Virus record (IMG/VR): IMGVR_UViG_3300028550_001223
Coordinates: 1-24,465 of that record
Length of the DNA: 24,465 bases
DNA from: a virus
Reading direction: 5' to 3' (one strand)
The translations under genes were made by a program, and so were the position numbers. Positions within the stretch are counted from its first letter, which is position 1; the number at the start of each line of letters is the position of its first letter. Shown here one piece after another: positions 14,292-23,237 of this stretch. A model generated the notes under the pieces. That model was not told the DNA's origin, ran no database searches, and saw only the letters and a program-made list of their open reading frames with translations.

Positions 14292-17200
14292 TTATGTTAC
14301 CAAAGCCATTGCTCGAAATTCACTAATTCTTGGTGGTTCAGCTGAATTTGTTCCTTGCATGATAATTTTTATTTGAAATGATATGAACTCATCTAGTGAT
14401 TCACCAATACCGTCATCTGTAACACCACCAGTATAACTATATTCTCTAAAGTCTTCATTGTCAGCAGAAGCAGGAACAACTTCATCAGGTGAACCATCTG
14501 TATTAAAATTTGTATAACCAAGATCATCAAAGTCAGATGCATCATCTGTTCTTAGAAGTTTAAATAAAACTTTAATTTCAGAAGTTGCAGGCCTATGAGC
14601 AGAAAATAATACTTTCAATGCACTTGCAGGATTTTCTAGCGCAATTTGTTTTGTGATATAAATTGCAGCATTATTATCACCTTCTGGTTCTGTTGAAGGA
14701 AAGAAGTCTGTTGTTGGATAAACATCTGATGATGTATCTATATTATCTAACCTATTTGAGATTGCAAATAAAGATGTTCTTTGTAAATCAATAACAGGAG
14801 AAACAGTAGAAGATGTTGTTGTTAATTTTATTGGTATAAATAAAGATTTTATTCCACTTAGTTCATTAGTTTCATTAATACCAGAACACACCATGTGTGG
14901 TAAGTCAAATTTATAGTTATCATTTAGTGGTATTGTTCTTGCATTTGCAGCACTCAAGGTAGAGAAAGAAGTTTGAGCTCCAGAAGCACTTGTTGAAGTT
15001 GTAGGTCTAATACTCGTTTCAATTGTAGTTCCAGGCAACTCTAATGAACCAATCATAGTTTGTACATAATCTATAATAGCATTTTCTGTAGCAGTTATAA
15101 CACTACCACCAATTTCAGCAACACCACTTTTAGCAAATGTTAAAACAACATTATCACTTAATGATTCAGCACCACTTAATACAAGAGTGTTTTGGTTTGT
15201 AACTGTAGTAACTGTTATGCCTGAATCAACTCCAGTTCCAGAAACGGACATTCCTACTTCAATAGTTCCTCTATTACCATCTACTACTAGAGCAGTTGTA
15301 CTACTGATAGCACCATTAACCAGTGCTGTAGCACCATTAATAACAGGAGGAGATGTTAGAGTTATTGTATAACTATCAATTCCAATATTTGCAAGTGATG
15401 TATGAGTTTTATTGATCTCTGTCAAAGGTACTCTATGTATAATATAAAGTTCAACAGTTGCACCGTCAGCATGAGTAGCTGCGGTTGTACTATTTTCTCC
15501 TCTAGAAAGAACAGAAACATTGTTTCCAGATATTGCAGTATATTTCATTATCTCATCATCAATTTTAATAAACCATTCTGATGATGCACTATTTGCATAT
15601 TTACCAGTAGTATCATCAAAGTTAGTTCCACTAGTTAGAGTTAATGTTGCAGCTGTAGCAGTTATATCACCATTAAGTGTTGTAGAAGCACCAGACTTTA
15701 CACCATCAATAGTAACATTATTACTAGTAGAATACATATGGTGATCTATGTGTTTAACTTTTACAGTAGTACTACCATCTTCTAAAAATATAGAGTTTAC
15801 AGCTAAAGTTCTTACAGGAATTACTGTATTTTGCATAGTTAAAGTTCCACTAGTATTAGCTTTAAATTTTGCAGTCTTTAATTTAAACTTCAAATCTTCT
15901 AAGAAAGACGGGGCCCAAGTACTATTATTACTAGATTTAAATAAAACACCAGTATGAGGTTGTTCAGATATAGTTCTTGTTCCACCAATATCTGTCTCTC
16001 CCATTCGAGCAACCCAAACTTTATATTCTTGTGAGACTGATATTACTGAAATACAATACTCAGTGCCAGGTTTTACATATACTGGAGATTTAAAAGTAAA
16101 TGTTGTTGCAGTTGCTCCAGTATTAGATGTATTGATATCTGATGCGTCTTTAATTACTCTACCAAATGGTAATATCTTTTTGCCAGGATAACCGTTAATA
16201 ACATTTCTAATTTCTACTCTCATTGGAAGAGTTTCATCTTTATCAGAGAAAAAAAGATCAAGAGAAGTAATAAATCTTCCATCTGAACCTGATGATCCCT
16301 GCACAGTAAATGTTTGAGAAAGAGGATCATCACCATCACTAAATGATGGTTCACCAATCTGGAAAGTATCTCTGGATACAACTCTTGATGTTGAACTTGA
16401 TTGATTTAAGGTTGTTTGTACAACTGTAGCATTTCTAGTTGCAATAATTGTCTCTTGTTCAGTTTCTAAAATACCTTTAGCTGTATATATTGCATTTCCA
16501 GCAGTAGTAAGGGAATCTGTTAAAGCGTCAGCTGTAGAGTTTGTATCAGCTGATGCATCACTTCCAGTAAGATTTTTAGAACTTGATGTTAATCTGAACT
16601 GAACTTCTCCAGTTGAAAATTTAAGATTACCATCTATTTTTGGGTCTGGTATTACAAAAGTTCCTTCAACTTTACCAACATTTGTTGTTATTAAAGGACT
16701 TCCAGCAATAACAGTTGTATCTGTTGAATAGGTATTATTCAAAGGAGTAACATGAACATTTACATCTAATTTATCAAAGAATACAAAAAGTTTTGTATTT
16801 GGTCTAAATCCTGTACCAATAAAACTTATAGTTCGAGCTCGCATTACAGGAATAAGGGCTCTGCTAACTACACGTAATCCTTGTGCTTCTCTATCAACCT
16901 GTTCAATAACATTAGTACGTATTCCAGTTCTACTTCGATCTGTTCTGACTGTAGTAGTTGTTCTACCAAGTCCAGCATCCCCATTGCCTCCAGCTCGAAG
17001 AACTTCAGTTCTAGTTGTGCTACCTGACCATTGAGTTTGCCAAGCGTTCCAAATAGTTCCTATTTGGTTTTCAACTGAAGCTGTAACCGCATCAAAATTT
17101 CCATCAACATTAATAATAAGTTCTGGAGCTACTTCTGTTTCAAACCATTCGTCACTGTCAGGTGATAATTCAATTGTACCAACCCATTCGTGAGATAAAA

Positions 17201-20200
17201 ATGGTGCTACTTTTTCAATTCTAGATGCATAAGGTTGTTCTGTAAAAGTTTCTTCTGTATAAGGAAGAGTTATAAGATCACCAGTTTTTTGATATCCAGC
17301 CAAAGTTCTTTCTACATCTGTAGAAACACTTTCTTCTATAAATAACCCTTTGGTTACGTGTTTAGGACGTAAATGACCTAACTGCATATCCATAGCACAC
17401 TTATAATCTTTATGTGCAACGTCACCAAGTCTGTGGCCACTAAAGTTATCAACTACAAAACCAGACTTAAATCTACTAAGACCATTTGCATCTGTAACCT
17501 CAAAAGATTCAGCATCCCTCTCTAATAAATTAAGAGCAGTATAATACTCAACATGATCTAATCGTCTTTCTATTTCACCAATATCTTTCATAGTGAATCT
17601 TTGATTTCTTTCTCTTTGTATTTGTACATCTGTAGGTTTAAATGTAAATGCTGGTAAAAATAATGTTGCTAGTTTCATAGATGAATCTGGAGATTTTGGT
17701 GTAATTGGTTCTTCTGCACCAACACCCTCAACAACATTAATACTACCACCAGAATCCATAGATAATACAGCAATTTTTGATAAGAAGAATTCAAAATCAC
17801 TTTGAATACTTGATCCGGGCTTACAAACATCTACAGTAGAAGAACCAGCTCCATCATATTGTCTATGGAAAAAATCAAAAGAGTTTCCTGTAATTTCATC
17901 TATAGTTGATAATGTAGATGATGCTCCTAATATATCTTCAACTCTTGGACGGAAATCGTATGTATCCATAAGAGGAAAATCACCAGAAGGTTTAGGAGCA
18001 TCTGGATCAACTTTCGTTGCAGAATATGTTGGAATATCTTCAAAGTCCATCTGATTTGCAACATCAGTATAAGAATCAACTGTCATTACGTCACCAGAAC
18101 CATGTTCTAAATAATCATGTATTACTAACAAACGTCCAGTTGGAGCAGAACTGCCGGGGCGTCTTACAATTCTAGCAATATCATAATAGTTATCTCGTTG
18201 TCCAGTATCTAGAGTATATCTACTAGTAACAACATCACTACCATCAGTTGTTGCTGAAACTATTCCAGTTGCCGTAGAAGATTCTCCTGTTATCGTATCA
18301 AAAGTGCTAAATTTAGTATTATTTGTAGATACAAAACTAATAGGACTTGATGTAGAAATAATTCTTGCTGTAGCACCAGAAAAAGAACCAGTTATTTTTT
18401 CACCTCTTGTGAATGTTCCCGAAATTGTTCCTATAGTTAAAGTTGGCGCAGAAGCATCTACAGATACATCTTCTGAGTCAAATACTGCTGCCAAATTAAA
18501 TACATCAGCTCTACCTAGTGATACAATTTTATCTGTAGGTCTTGTACCAAATGCATCTGTTGCACCAGTTACAACCTTAACTTGTTTCATAAGGTTAGTT
18601 GTTTTTGTTTTATGTGATACTGAAGTTTTAAGGATTGTTGCAAATAATTTAACTTTTGCAGAATCAGCAAGAATAGTATCGTCTGTAACTGTAAGTGCAG
18701 CAGTACCAACTCCAGAAGTTTTTCCTGATAAAGTTACAAGATCACCTTGAACTCCACTACCATCTCCTGCTGCAAGAATAGACATTGTGAAATCTTTTTC
18801 TGCAAAAGATGCAAATGTTTCGTTTGAACCAGCAGAGAATGTTACAACACCAGAAGCGTTTGTTGTTCCTACAAACTGCCTTCTTACTGTGTATTGAGTA
18901 TCGGTTGCTCCACCATTACTTGCAGTTAAAAGTGTTTTAATAACTTTTTTTGGAAGTTTAAATATAGACCTATTTTTTTGTGCATCTTTAAGTCTTGCAA
19001 AAGTAGGAGTTTCTCTACCAATAGCTTCGATACCAAGGTCTTCTTCTTCAATAACATCACTACCAGCATCAGCACCATTTCCATCTGTGCCATCCAAAAT
19101 AATAGAACCTTCTTCACCAGATGCAGCTTCCAATACAAAGTCTGCTGTAAAGTCTTGTCCATTATCAATATCTTGCATATGTACTGATCTCAAATCGGAG
19201 AAAGTATTTGATGTTACTGTAGCAACTGTAATATCTACATCTCCAACAGTTTCAATAATTCCACCTACCTCTGATGAATCAGATGCTACAAGTTTTTCAC
19301 CAACTACAAATGTTCCAGCAACATTTGTTAAATTAATACTTGTTACAGAAGTTCCACTTTCAAATACAAATCCAGTTGCACCAGAAGTAGCACCAGTAAT
19401 TAAAACACCACCATTTGCATGAGAGGCAATTAATGTAGGACTTGGTGTTCCACTTAATGTTAACTTTGTAAATGGACGTATATCAAACATATAAAGTTTG
19501 TATATAGAAGTATTATTAGAAGAACTTGCTCCAGCTGCACCAGATGAAAATTCTATTGATCTTGCACGAGCAACACCAATCAATTCCCCTCTTGCTGAAC
19601 CTCTAGTAAGAATAGTATCATTATATAATTCTAGAGTTTTAAATGCTGTAGATTCACCACTAATAAATGTTACGTCAGGTGTTCCAAAAATATTTGTAAT
19701 AAATGCAAAGTTACCTAAATCAAAAGTAGATATACCAGCATTAATCGTTTCAAAATCTCTGGCCTTATTAACATCTTTTAATGTCGGTGCAATTTTTTCT
19801 ATTTCAAAACCACTAACATATGCTTTTCCTGGGCTTACTTGTAATGATAATAAACTTGAACTTGCAGTATTTCCATCATCTGTTGTAGATCCATTTGCAA
19901 ATGTACCAATAAAATCTTCATTACCAACACTAGTTGTAACAGACTCCTTTGAAGAAAATTGAAATGGCCTAACTGTATAGTTACCAGATTCATCAAATGT
20001 TCTTCTTGCAAGAGTTTCTTCTAAAACAGAATATTCTGTATTTCTAACTTGTGTTTGTATAACACCATCTTTTACATTCATCAGTTCTACAAAAGTACTA
20101 TCTGCTTCTGAATTTCTATCAAGTTTAGCTAATGCCAAACTAATCTGTAAACGATGAGCACCTTTTGCTGCAAAGTTTGAAGAACCTGTAGAATTATCTA

Positions 20201-20954
20201 AAAGAGATGTATCTGATTCTGGAGTAACAAGAGTCTCCGATACCGTAAATCCAACACGATAAGATGGAGTGTTATCATACTTATCAAGAACAATAGTTTC
20301 TTCTTCGCAAATAGTAAACATACCGCGAATATAATATACACCAGATTGTACAGTTACAGCCGATCCTTTTCTAGATGCAGGCCCCAAAGAACTTGCAAGA
20401 TTTAAAGCAGTTGATCCTGTAGCTGCACTAAATGATGAGGTAAAGGTAATTGCAGATGCAACATTAGAAGAGTAAGATGTAGTGTGAGTTATACCAGCAT
20501 TTGCAGAAATATTTTCTCCATCAGCAAACGAAGCTGTAATATTATCCGTACCTGTTGCAAGATATCTAATATAAAGAGTAGGTTGTTCTGTCGTTGTTGC
20601 AGCATCAAATCCTACAACAACAGCAGTAACACCAGTAGTTGCACCAGTAATAGTAACAGGTGTTGTAGAATTAAAATACTGTGAAGGGTCTACAGTTTCA
20701 GAAGTAAAGGTTGATGCTAATTTTAGAGAATAAAATTTTGTATTTAATGAAGATTGACCTGGAATAACCAAAGCACCTTCAGCAAAAATATGACTCCCAT
20801 GTCTTTCTATTTGATTTTGTAGTGAAGATTGTAGTTGCGTTAATTCTCTAGCTTGAATTGCAAATCCAGGGCGAAATAATACTCTGTTAAAATTATCTGT
20901 TTCATCAAAATCATCGTAATATGGAGAAACATTTAAATCGGTTTTTTGTACCAT
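14292..20954 (-). CDS. Giant baseplate or tail-associated structural protein, DUF4815-like (2220 aa)
   Basis: The N-terminus (D-D-F-D-E, then N-R-V-L-F-R-P-G-F-A-I-Q-A-R-E-L-T-Q-L-Q, Q-N-Q-I-E-R-H-G-S-H-I-F, residues 14-58) is the hallmark of the DUF4815 family of T4-like phage structural proteins. A central conserved part (about 1115-1210) includes I-G-E-I-E-R-R-L-D-H-V-E-Y-Y-T-A-L-N-L-L-E. A later conserved domain has L-S-Q-T-F-T-V, V-E-I-R-N-V-I-N-G-Y-P and H-T-G-V-L-F-K-S-S-N. Inserted modules: G-A-T-S-G-A-T-G / G-E-K-I type segments near residues 98-148, 514-568 and 839-903; an I-D-D-E-I-M-K-Y-T / R-G-E module at about 1765-1837; and the sheath-shared module at about 1877-1940. It follows gp8, where T4 has genes 9 and 10, so a baseplate or fibre-attachment role is inferred. 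GGAG at 20968-20965 sets the start. Confidence 0.85.
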   Translation of the reverse strand: MVQKTDLNVSPYYDDFDETDNFNRVLFRPGFAIQARELTQLQSSLQNQIERHGSHIFAEGALVIPGQSSLNTKFYSLKLASTFTSETVDPSQYFNSTTPVTITGATTGVTAVVVGFDAATTTEQPTLYIRYLATGTDNITASFADGENISANAGITHTTSYSSNVASAITFTSSFSAATGSTALNLASSLGPASRKGSAVTVQSGVYYIRGMFTICEEETIVLDKYDNTPSYRVGFTVSETLVTPESDTSLLDNSTGSSNFAAKGAHRLQISLALAKLDRNSEADSTFVELMNVKDGVIQTQVRNTEYSVLEETLARRTFDESGNYTVRPFQFSSKESVTTSVGNEDFIGTFANGSTTDDGNTASSSLLSLQVSPGKAYVSGFEIEKIAPTLKDVNKARDFETINAGISTFDLGNFAFITNIFGTPDVTFISGESTAFKTLELYNDTILTRGSARGELIGVARARSIEFSSGAAGASSSNNTSIYKLYMFDIRPFTKLTLSGTPSPTLIASHANGGVLITGATSGATGFVFESGTSVTSINLTNVAGTFVVGEKLVASDSSEVGGIIETVGDVDITVATVTSNTFSDLRSVHMQDIDNGQDFTADFVLEAASGEEGSIILDGTDGNGADAGSDVIEEEDLGIEAIGRETPTFARLKDAQKNRSIFKLPKKVIKTLLTASNGGATDTQYTVRRQFVGTTNASGVVTFSAGSNETFASFAEKDFTMSILAAGDGSGVQGDLVTLSGKTSGVGTAALTVTDDTILADSAKVKLFATILKTSVSHKTKTTNLMKQVKVVTGATDAFGTRPTDKIVSLGRADVFNLAAVFDSEDVSVDASAPTLTIGTISGTFTRGEKITGSFSGATARIISTSSPISFVSTNNTKFSTFDTITGESSTATGIVSATTDGSDVVTSRYTLDTGQRDNYYDIARIVRRPGSSAPTGRLLVIHDYLEHGSGDVMTVDSYTDVANQMDFEDIPTYSATKVDPDAPKPSGDFPLMDTYDFRPRVEDILGASSTLSTIDEITGNSFDFFHRQYDGAGSSTVDVCKPGSSIQSDFEFFLSKIAVLSMDSGGSINVVEGVGAEEPITPKSPDSSMKLATLFLPAFTFKPTDVQIQRERNQRFTMKDIGEIERRLDHVEYYTALNLLERDAESFEVTDANGLSRFKSGFVVDNFSGHRLGDVAHKDYKCAMDMQLGHLRPKHVTKGLFIEESVSTDVERTLAGYQKTGDLITLPYTEETFTEQPYASRIEKVAPFLSHEWVGTIELSPDSDEWFETEVAPELIINVDGNFDAVTASVENQIGTIWNAWQTQWSGSTTRTEVLRAGGNGDAGLGRTTTTVRTDRSRTGIRTNVIEQVDREAQGLRVVSRALIPVMRARTISFIGTGFRPNTKLFVFFDKLDVNVHVTPLNNTYSTDTTVIAGSPLITTNVGKVEGTFVIPDPKIDGNLKFSTGEVQFRLTSSSKNLTGSDASADTNSTADALTDSLTTAGNAIYTAKGILETEQETIIATRNATVVQTTLNQSSSTSRVVSRDTFQIGEPSFSDGDDPLSQTFTVQGSSGSDGRFITSLDLFFSDKDETLPMRVEIRNVINGYPGKKILPFGRVIKDASDINTSNTGATATTFTFKSPVYVKPGTEYCISVISVSQEYKVWVARMGETDIGGTRTISEQPHTGVLFKSSNNSTWAPSFLEDLKFKLKTAKFKANTSGTLTMQNTVIPVRTLAVNSIFLEDGSTTVKVKHIDHHMYSTSNNVTIDGVKSGASTTLNGDITATAATLTLTSGTNFDDTTGKYANSASSEWFIKIDDEIMKYTAISGNNVSVLSRGENSTTAATHADGATVELYIIHRVPLTEINKTHTSLANIGIDSYTITLTSPPVINGATALVNGAISSTTALVVDGNRGTIEVGMSVSGTGVDSGITVTTVTNQNTLVLSGAESLSDNVVLTFAKSGVAEIGGSVITATENAIIDYVQTMIGSLELPGTTIETSIRPTTSTSASGAQTSFSTLSAANARTIPLNDNYKFDLPHMVCSGINETNELSGIKSLFIPIKLTTTSSTVSPVIDLQRTSLFAISNRLDNIDTSSDVYPTTDFFPSTEPEGDNNAAIYITKQIALENPASALKVLFSAHRPATSEIKVLFKLLRTDDASDFDDLGYTNFNTDGSPDEVVPASADNEDFREYSYTGGVTDDGIGESLDEFISFQIKIIMQGTNSAEPPRISEFRAMALVT
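15137..15324 (-). repeat. Module of about 63 residues in the 2220-aa protein, shared with gp18 (copy 2)
   Basis: Encodes about residues 1877-1939: V-N-G-A-I-S, L-V-V-D-G-N-x-G-T, T-V-T-N-Q-N and D-N-V-V-L in the same order and near-identical spacing as in gp18 at 2058-2249. It lies directly after the I-D-D-E-I module and an S-Y-T-I-T-L-T-S-P strand, and looks like a transferable structural insert. Confidence 0.7.
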
Positions 20955-20958
20955 ACTA

Positions 20959-22458
20959 TTAGAACTCCACTATAATTTTGATATCTTCTGTTTGATCTGT
21001 AGATCTTGATATTGGTTTTCTATTTTCTCTATAAATAATATTTCCACTATCCGGTTGAAGCTCTGGGTTCGCAAATCCATTAGTAAACGTGATAGTATTT
21101 CCACCTTCCAAACTTACAGCTGAATCAGCAGTTAAGTCTGGTGTGCCTGTTGCAGAAGAACTAGCTCCTGTGACCGTACCAGATCCAGAGAACACATAAT
21201 AAGCACCATCTGAACTTAATGTACCAAATCCTCCAAACCTTTCCTGTTGATAATAAAGAATTTTAAGTGTAGAATCATATTCTACAACTGTACCAGTTGC
21301 AACAACACTATCTGAATTTGTATGTGTGATTACTTCATCAGCAGTAAATGTGCCAGGCGAACCACTAAACTTCATAGCATAAGTTGTTCTAAATGATGAA
21401 GCAGAACCTACGGTTGATGTTCCAAAAGTTGTAGGATCAACTACTAAATTAATATTTCTAAAATCGTTTCCAGTTAAGAAGTCATCACTATCAGCACCTT
21501 CAAGACTAGTTTGTAACAGAACGAAATGACCACCTAGTTCATTTACAGCATTAGAACCATGACCACCTTTTGGGGAAATAAATACTGATATTGCTGAACT
21601 TGATCCACCGATTGCAGATGCACTAGTTAGTGCTGCGTCTGAGAATGTAAACCCACTACCAAGATTAACTGTACCAAAAGTGTAACCAGCACCAGCTTGT
21701 TGTACACCAGTATTACCAGTTGATACCGCTGAAATAATAGTACCAGAAACTGTAATTTTTACAATTGCACCACTAGAAGTTCCAGCAGAAGTTCCATCTC
21801 CATATACTGCTGCAAAGTATGTTCCGTTAGTTAAACCACTACCCGTATTAGTAACAGAAATTGATTCGATTGCACCGTTTACAGCAGCTGCACTTACTAC
21901 ACTGTCTGTAGTTACAGGCATAAAGTCCGTTGTTAAAAATGTTGCTTGTTCTGCAGCAGTAATAGAATACATATATTTAAGAGTGTATCCACCTAGAACA
22001 AAACTAGAAGTTGACTCTGATGTAGGTTCAGCACCACTATATGCAGCTCCAGAATTATTATCTAATACTTTATAAATTCTGTTATCAGAAGTTCTAAAGA
22101 AGAATGTAGAATCGAATATGTTTGTAGCGCCAGATGTTGTTGCATTTGATGAACTAACATTGTCTCCATACATATCATATATTGTACTATTTGCCCAATC
22201 TCTGCGAGGTAATGCAAAAGTTATGTTTGTTGAAGAAATCTTTTTTGCAGCAAGAGCACTATCCCAAGCATAAAACTCACTTGAAATATCATCTGCTGGT
22301 ACTGGGGGTGAATCATCACTTCCTCCAGAAGTTGCAGAAGTAAATGCATTTGGTTTGCCTATCATGAGATAATAAACATTTCCAGAAGCTTCAGTAAAAG
22401 ACTCAAAAAATTGTGTCGCATTATGACTTCTAAACTTCTCTGTAATTATTGCTGTCAT
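20959..22458 (-). CDS. gp8: Baseplate wedge protein gp8
   Basis: A structural component of each baseplate wedge that binds gp7, gp10 and gp6 in T4. Both ends are unmistakable. The N-terminus I-T-E-K-F-R with N-F/Q-F-F pattern matches T4 V-T-S-K-F-R. Residues 83-88 (L-P-R-R-D-W) match T4 I-P-R-R-D-W. The C-terminus S-G-N-I-I-Y-R-E-N-R-K-P-I, D-Q-T-E-D-I-K-I matches T4 S-G-E-M-I-Y-M-E-N-R-P-P-I, D-Q-T-E-E-I-N-I. At 499 aa it is longer than T4 gp8 (334), mainly through Gly/Ser/Thr-rich inserts at about 192-268 (I-S-V-T-N-T-G-S-G-L-T / G-A-G-Y-T) and 360-440. H-P-K-G-G-H-G-S-like text (S-P-K-G-G-H-G-S, 295-302) is shared with marine relatives. AGGA at 22469-22466 is 7 bases from the ATG; a late promoter lies 30 bases upstream. 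Confidence 0.95.
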   Translation of the reverse strand: MTAIITEKFRSHNATQFFESFTEASGNVYYLMIGKPNAFTSATSGGSDDSPPVPADDISSEFYAWDSALAAKKISSTNITFALPRRDWANSTIYDMYGDNVSSSNATTSGATNIFDSTFFFRTSDNRIYKVLDNNSGAAYSGAEPTSESTSSFVLGGYTLKYMYSITAAEQATFLTTDFMPVTTDSVVSAAAVNGAIESISVTNTGSGLTNGTYFAAVYGDGTSAGTSSGAIVKITVSGTIISAVSTGNTGVQQAGAGYTFGTVNLGSGFTFSDAALTSASAIGGSSSAISVFISPKGGHGSNAVNELGGHFVLLQTSLEGADSDDFLTGNDFRNINLVVDPTTFGTSTVGSASSFRTTYAMKFSGSPGTFTADEVITHTNSDSVVATGTVVEYDSTLKILYYQQERFGGFGTLSSDGAYYVFSGSGTVTGASSSATGTPDLTADSAVSLEGGNTITFTNGFANPELQPDSGNIIYRENRKPISRSTDQTEDIKIIVEF

Positions 22459-22487
22459 TTATTTATCCTACAATAGTTTCTTTCTTT

Positions 22488-22495
22488 TATTTATA
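22488..22495 (-). promoter_or_regulatory. T4-type late promoter for gp8 and the baseplate-fibre unit
   Basis: Exact TATAAATA on the minus strand in the 80-base gap between the 232-aa gene and gp8, 30 bases before the gp8 ATG. It is preceded by ACTCT as at the gp13 promoter. It would drive gp8, the giant protein, the 76-aa gene, the 622-aa fibre and perhaps the adhesin. Confidence 0.8.
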
Positions 22496-22538
22496 AGAGT
22501 TATCAATAAGGTTTTGGATAATAGGAGTAATTATTCTA

Positions 22539-23237
22539 TTAAGCCGGTGCCCAAGAGGCTACAGCCATTACTTCTAAATTAGACGATGACGGTGTGGCTG
22601 AAATGTCAGTTAATGAGTTAGCACTTAAACTACTTGCGCCTGTGAAGGCATCGTCAACCTGGGCATCGAAATCTTCGGTTCCTAGCCCTGACCAAGTCCA
22701 AGAAACATTTAAGTTCGATCTTGCTATACCAATCTGAACGCCCCCTGTGGGTAAAGTAAGACCTGTTATAGCAGCAGGGGTGGAAGCTGAATCGGCCTCA
22801 GCATATTCATCAGCGGCTCCATCGACTTGCCACACACCGCAGCTACATCTACTAGACGCAGCGCCCAACGTAACAACAATATTACCAGTTGCAGAAGTTA
22901 TCCCGTTAACTTCCCATAATTCACAAAAGATGCCTGATGCAGCTTGATTCTTTACAAGAGCGCATGCGTTACCGTCAACTGTGATGCCTGTAGCAGCAGC
23001 CGTGGCTGAGTGAGTAATGCCAACGACCACTTTATGAGCGGTAGTATTGCCTAAATCCACATCGGAGAATGTGAAGGGAGTGCTGCTTGATGTAATGACT
23101 TGGGAAGACGCAAAGCTTAGTCCGCTCACTGAGACCCAAGTGTTTGAATTTAAAGATGCTATATTACTTGCGGCAGTTCCGTTCCAAGAAGCAATGTTGT
23201 TTTCTGCTATACCATTAATTGTTGAAATATTTGCCAT
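22539..23237 (-). CDS. Unrecognised GC-richer virion or adhesin-like protein (232 aa)
   Basis: Function not recognised. The N-terminus carries three 11-residue-spaced segments beginning I-S-T-I-N-G, I-A-S-W-N-G and I-A-S-L-N (residues 4, 15 and 26), a pattern seen at the start of some marine phage virion proteins. The rest is Ser/Thr/Ala-rich with predicted beta strands, including H-K-V-V-V-G-I-T-H and G-N-I-V-V-T-L-G-A-A. Four Cys occur at 92, 105, 131 and 133 (C-S-C). No signal peptide or membrane segment is seen. A sampled line is 55% GC, well above gp8 beside it. The ATG shares the last A of the upstream fibre stop (TAATG) and lacks a Shine-Dalgarno, implying coupling to that fibre. A fibre tip, adhesin or fibre accessory role is inferred from the pairing only. 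Confidence 0.6.
   Translation of the reverse strand: MANISTINGIAENNIASWNGTAASNIASLNSNTWVSVSGLSFASSQVITSSSTPFTFSDVDLGNTTAHKVVVGITHSATAAATGITVDGNACALVKNQAASGIFCELWEVNGITSATGNIVVTLGAASSRCSCGVWQVDGAADEYAEADSASTPAAITGLTLPTGGVQIGIARSNLNVSWTWSGLGTEDFDAQVDDAFTGASSLSANSLTDISATPSSSNLEVMAVASWAPA
23139..23228 (-). repeat. Three 11-residue N-terminal segments in the 232-aa protein
   Basis: Residues 4-33 hold three units with I-(S/A)-S/T-x-N-G/S spacing of 11 residues: I-S-T-I-N-G, I-A-S-W-N-G and I-A-S-L-N-S. This short periodic segment may be an attachment or oligomerisation tag. Confidence 0.5.

Noticed and set aside
14835-21037. Plus-strand TATAAATA octamers at 14835-14842, 17337-17344 and 21030-21037
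   Set aside because: All lie inside minus-strand genes with no plus-strand gene downstream. Their number fits chance in AT-rich DNA.
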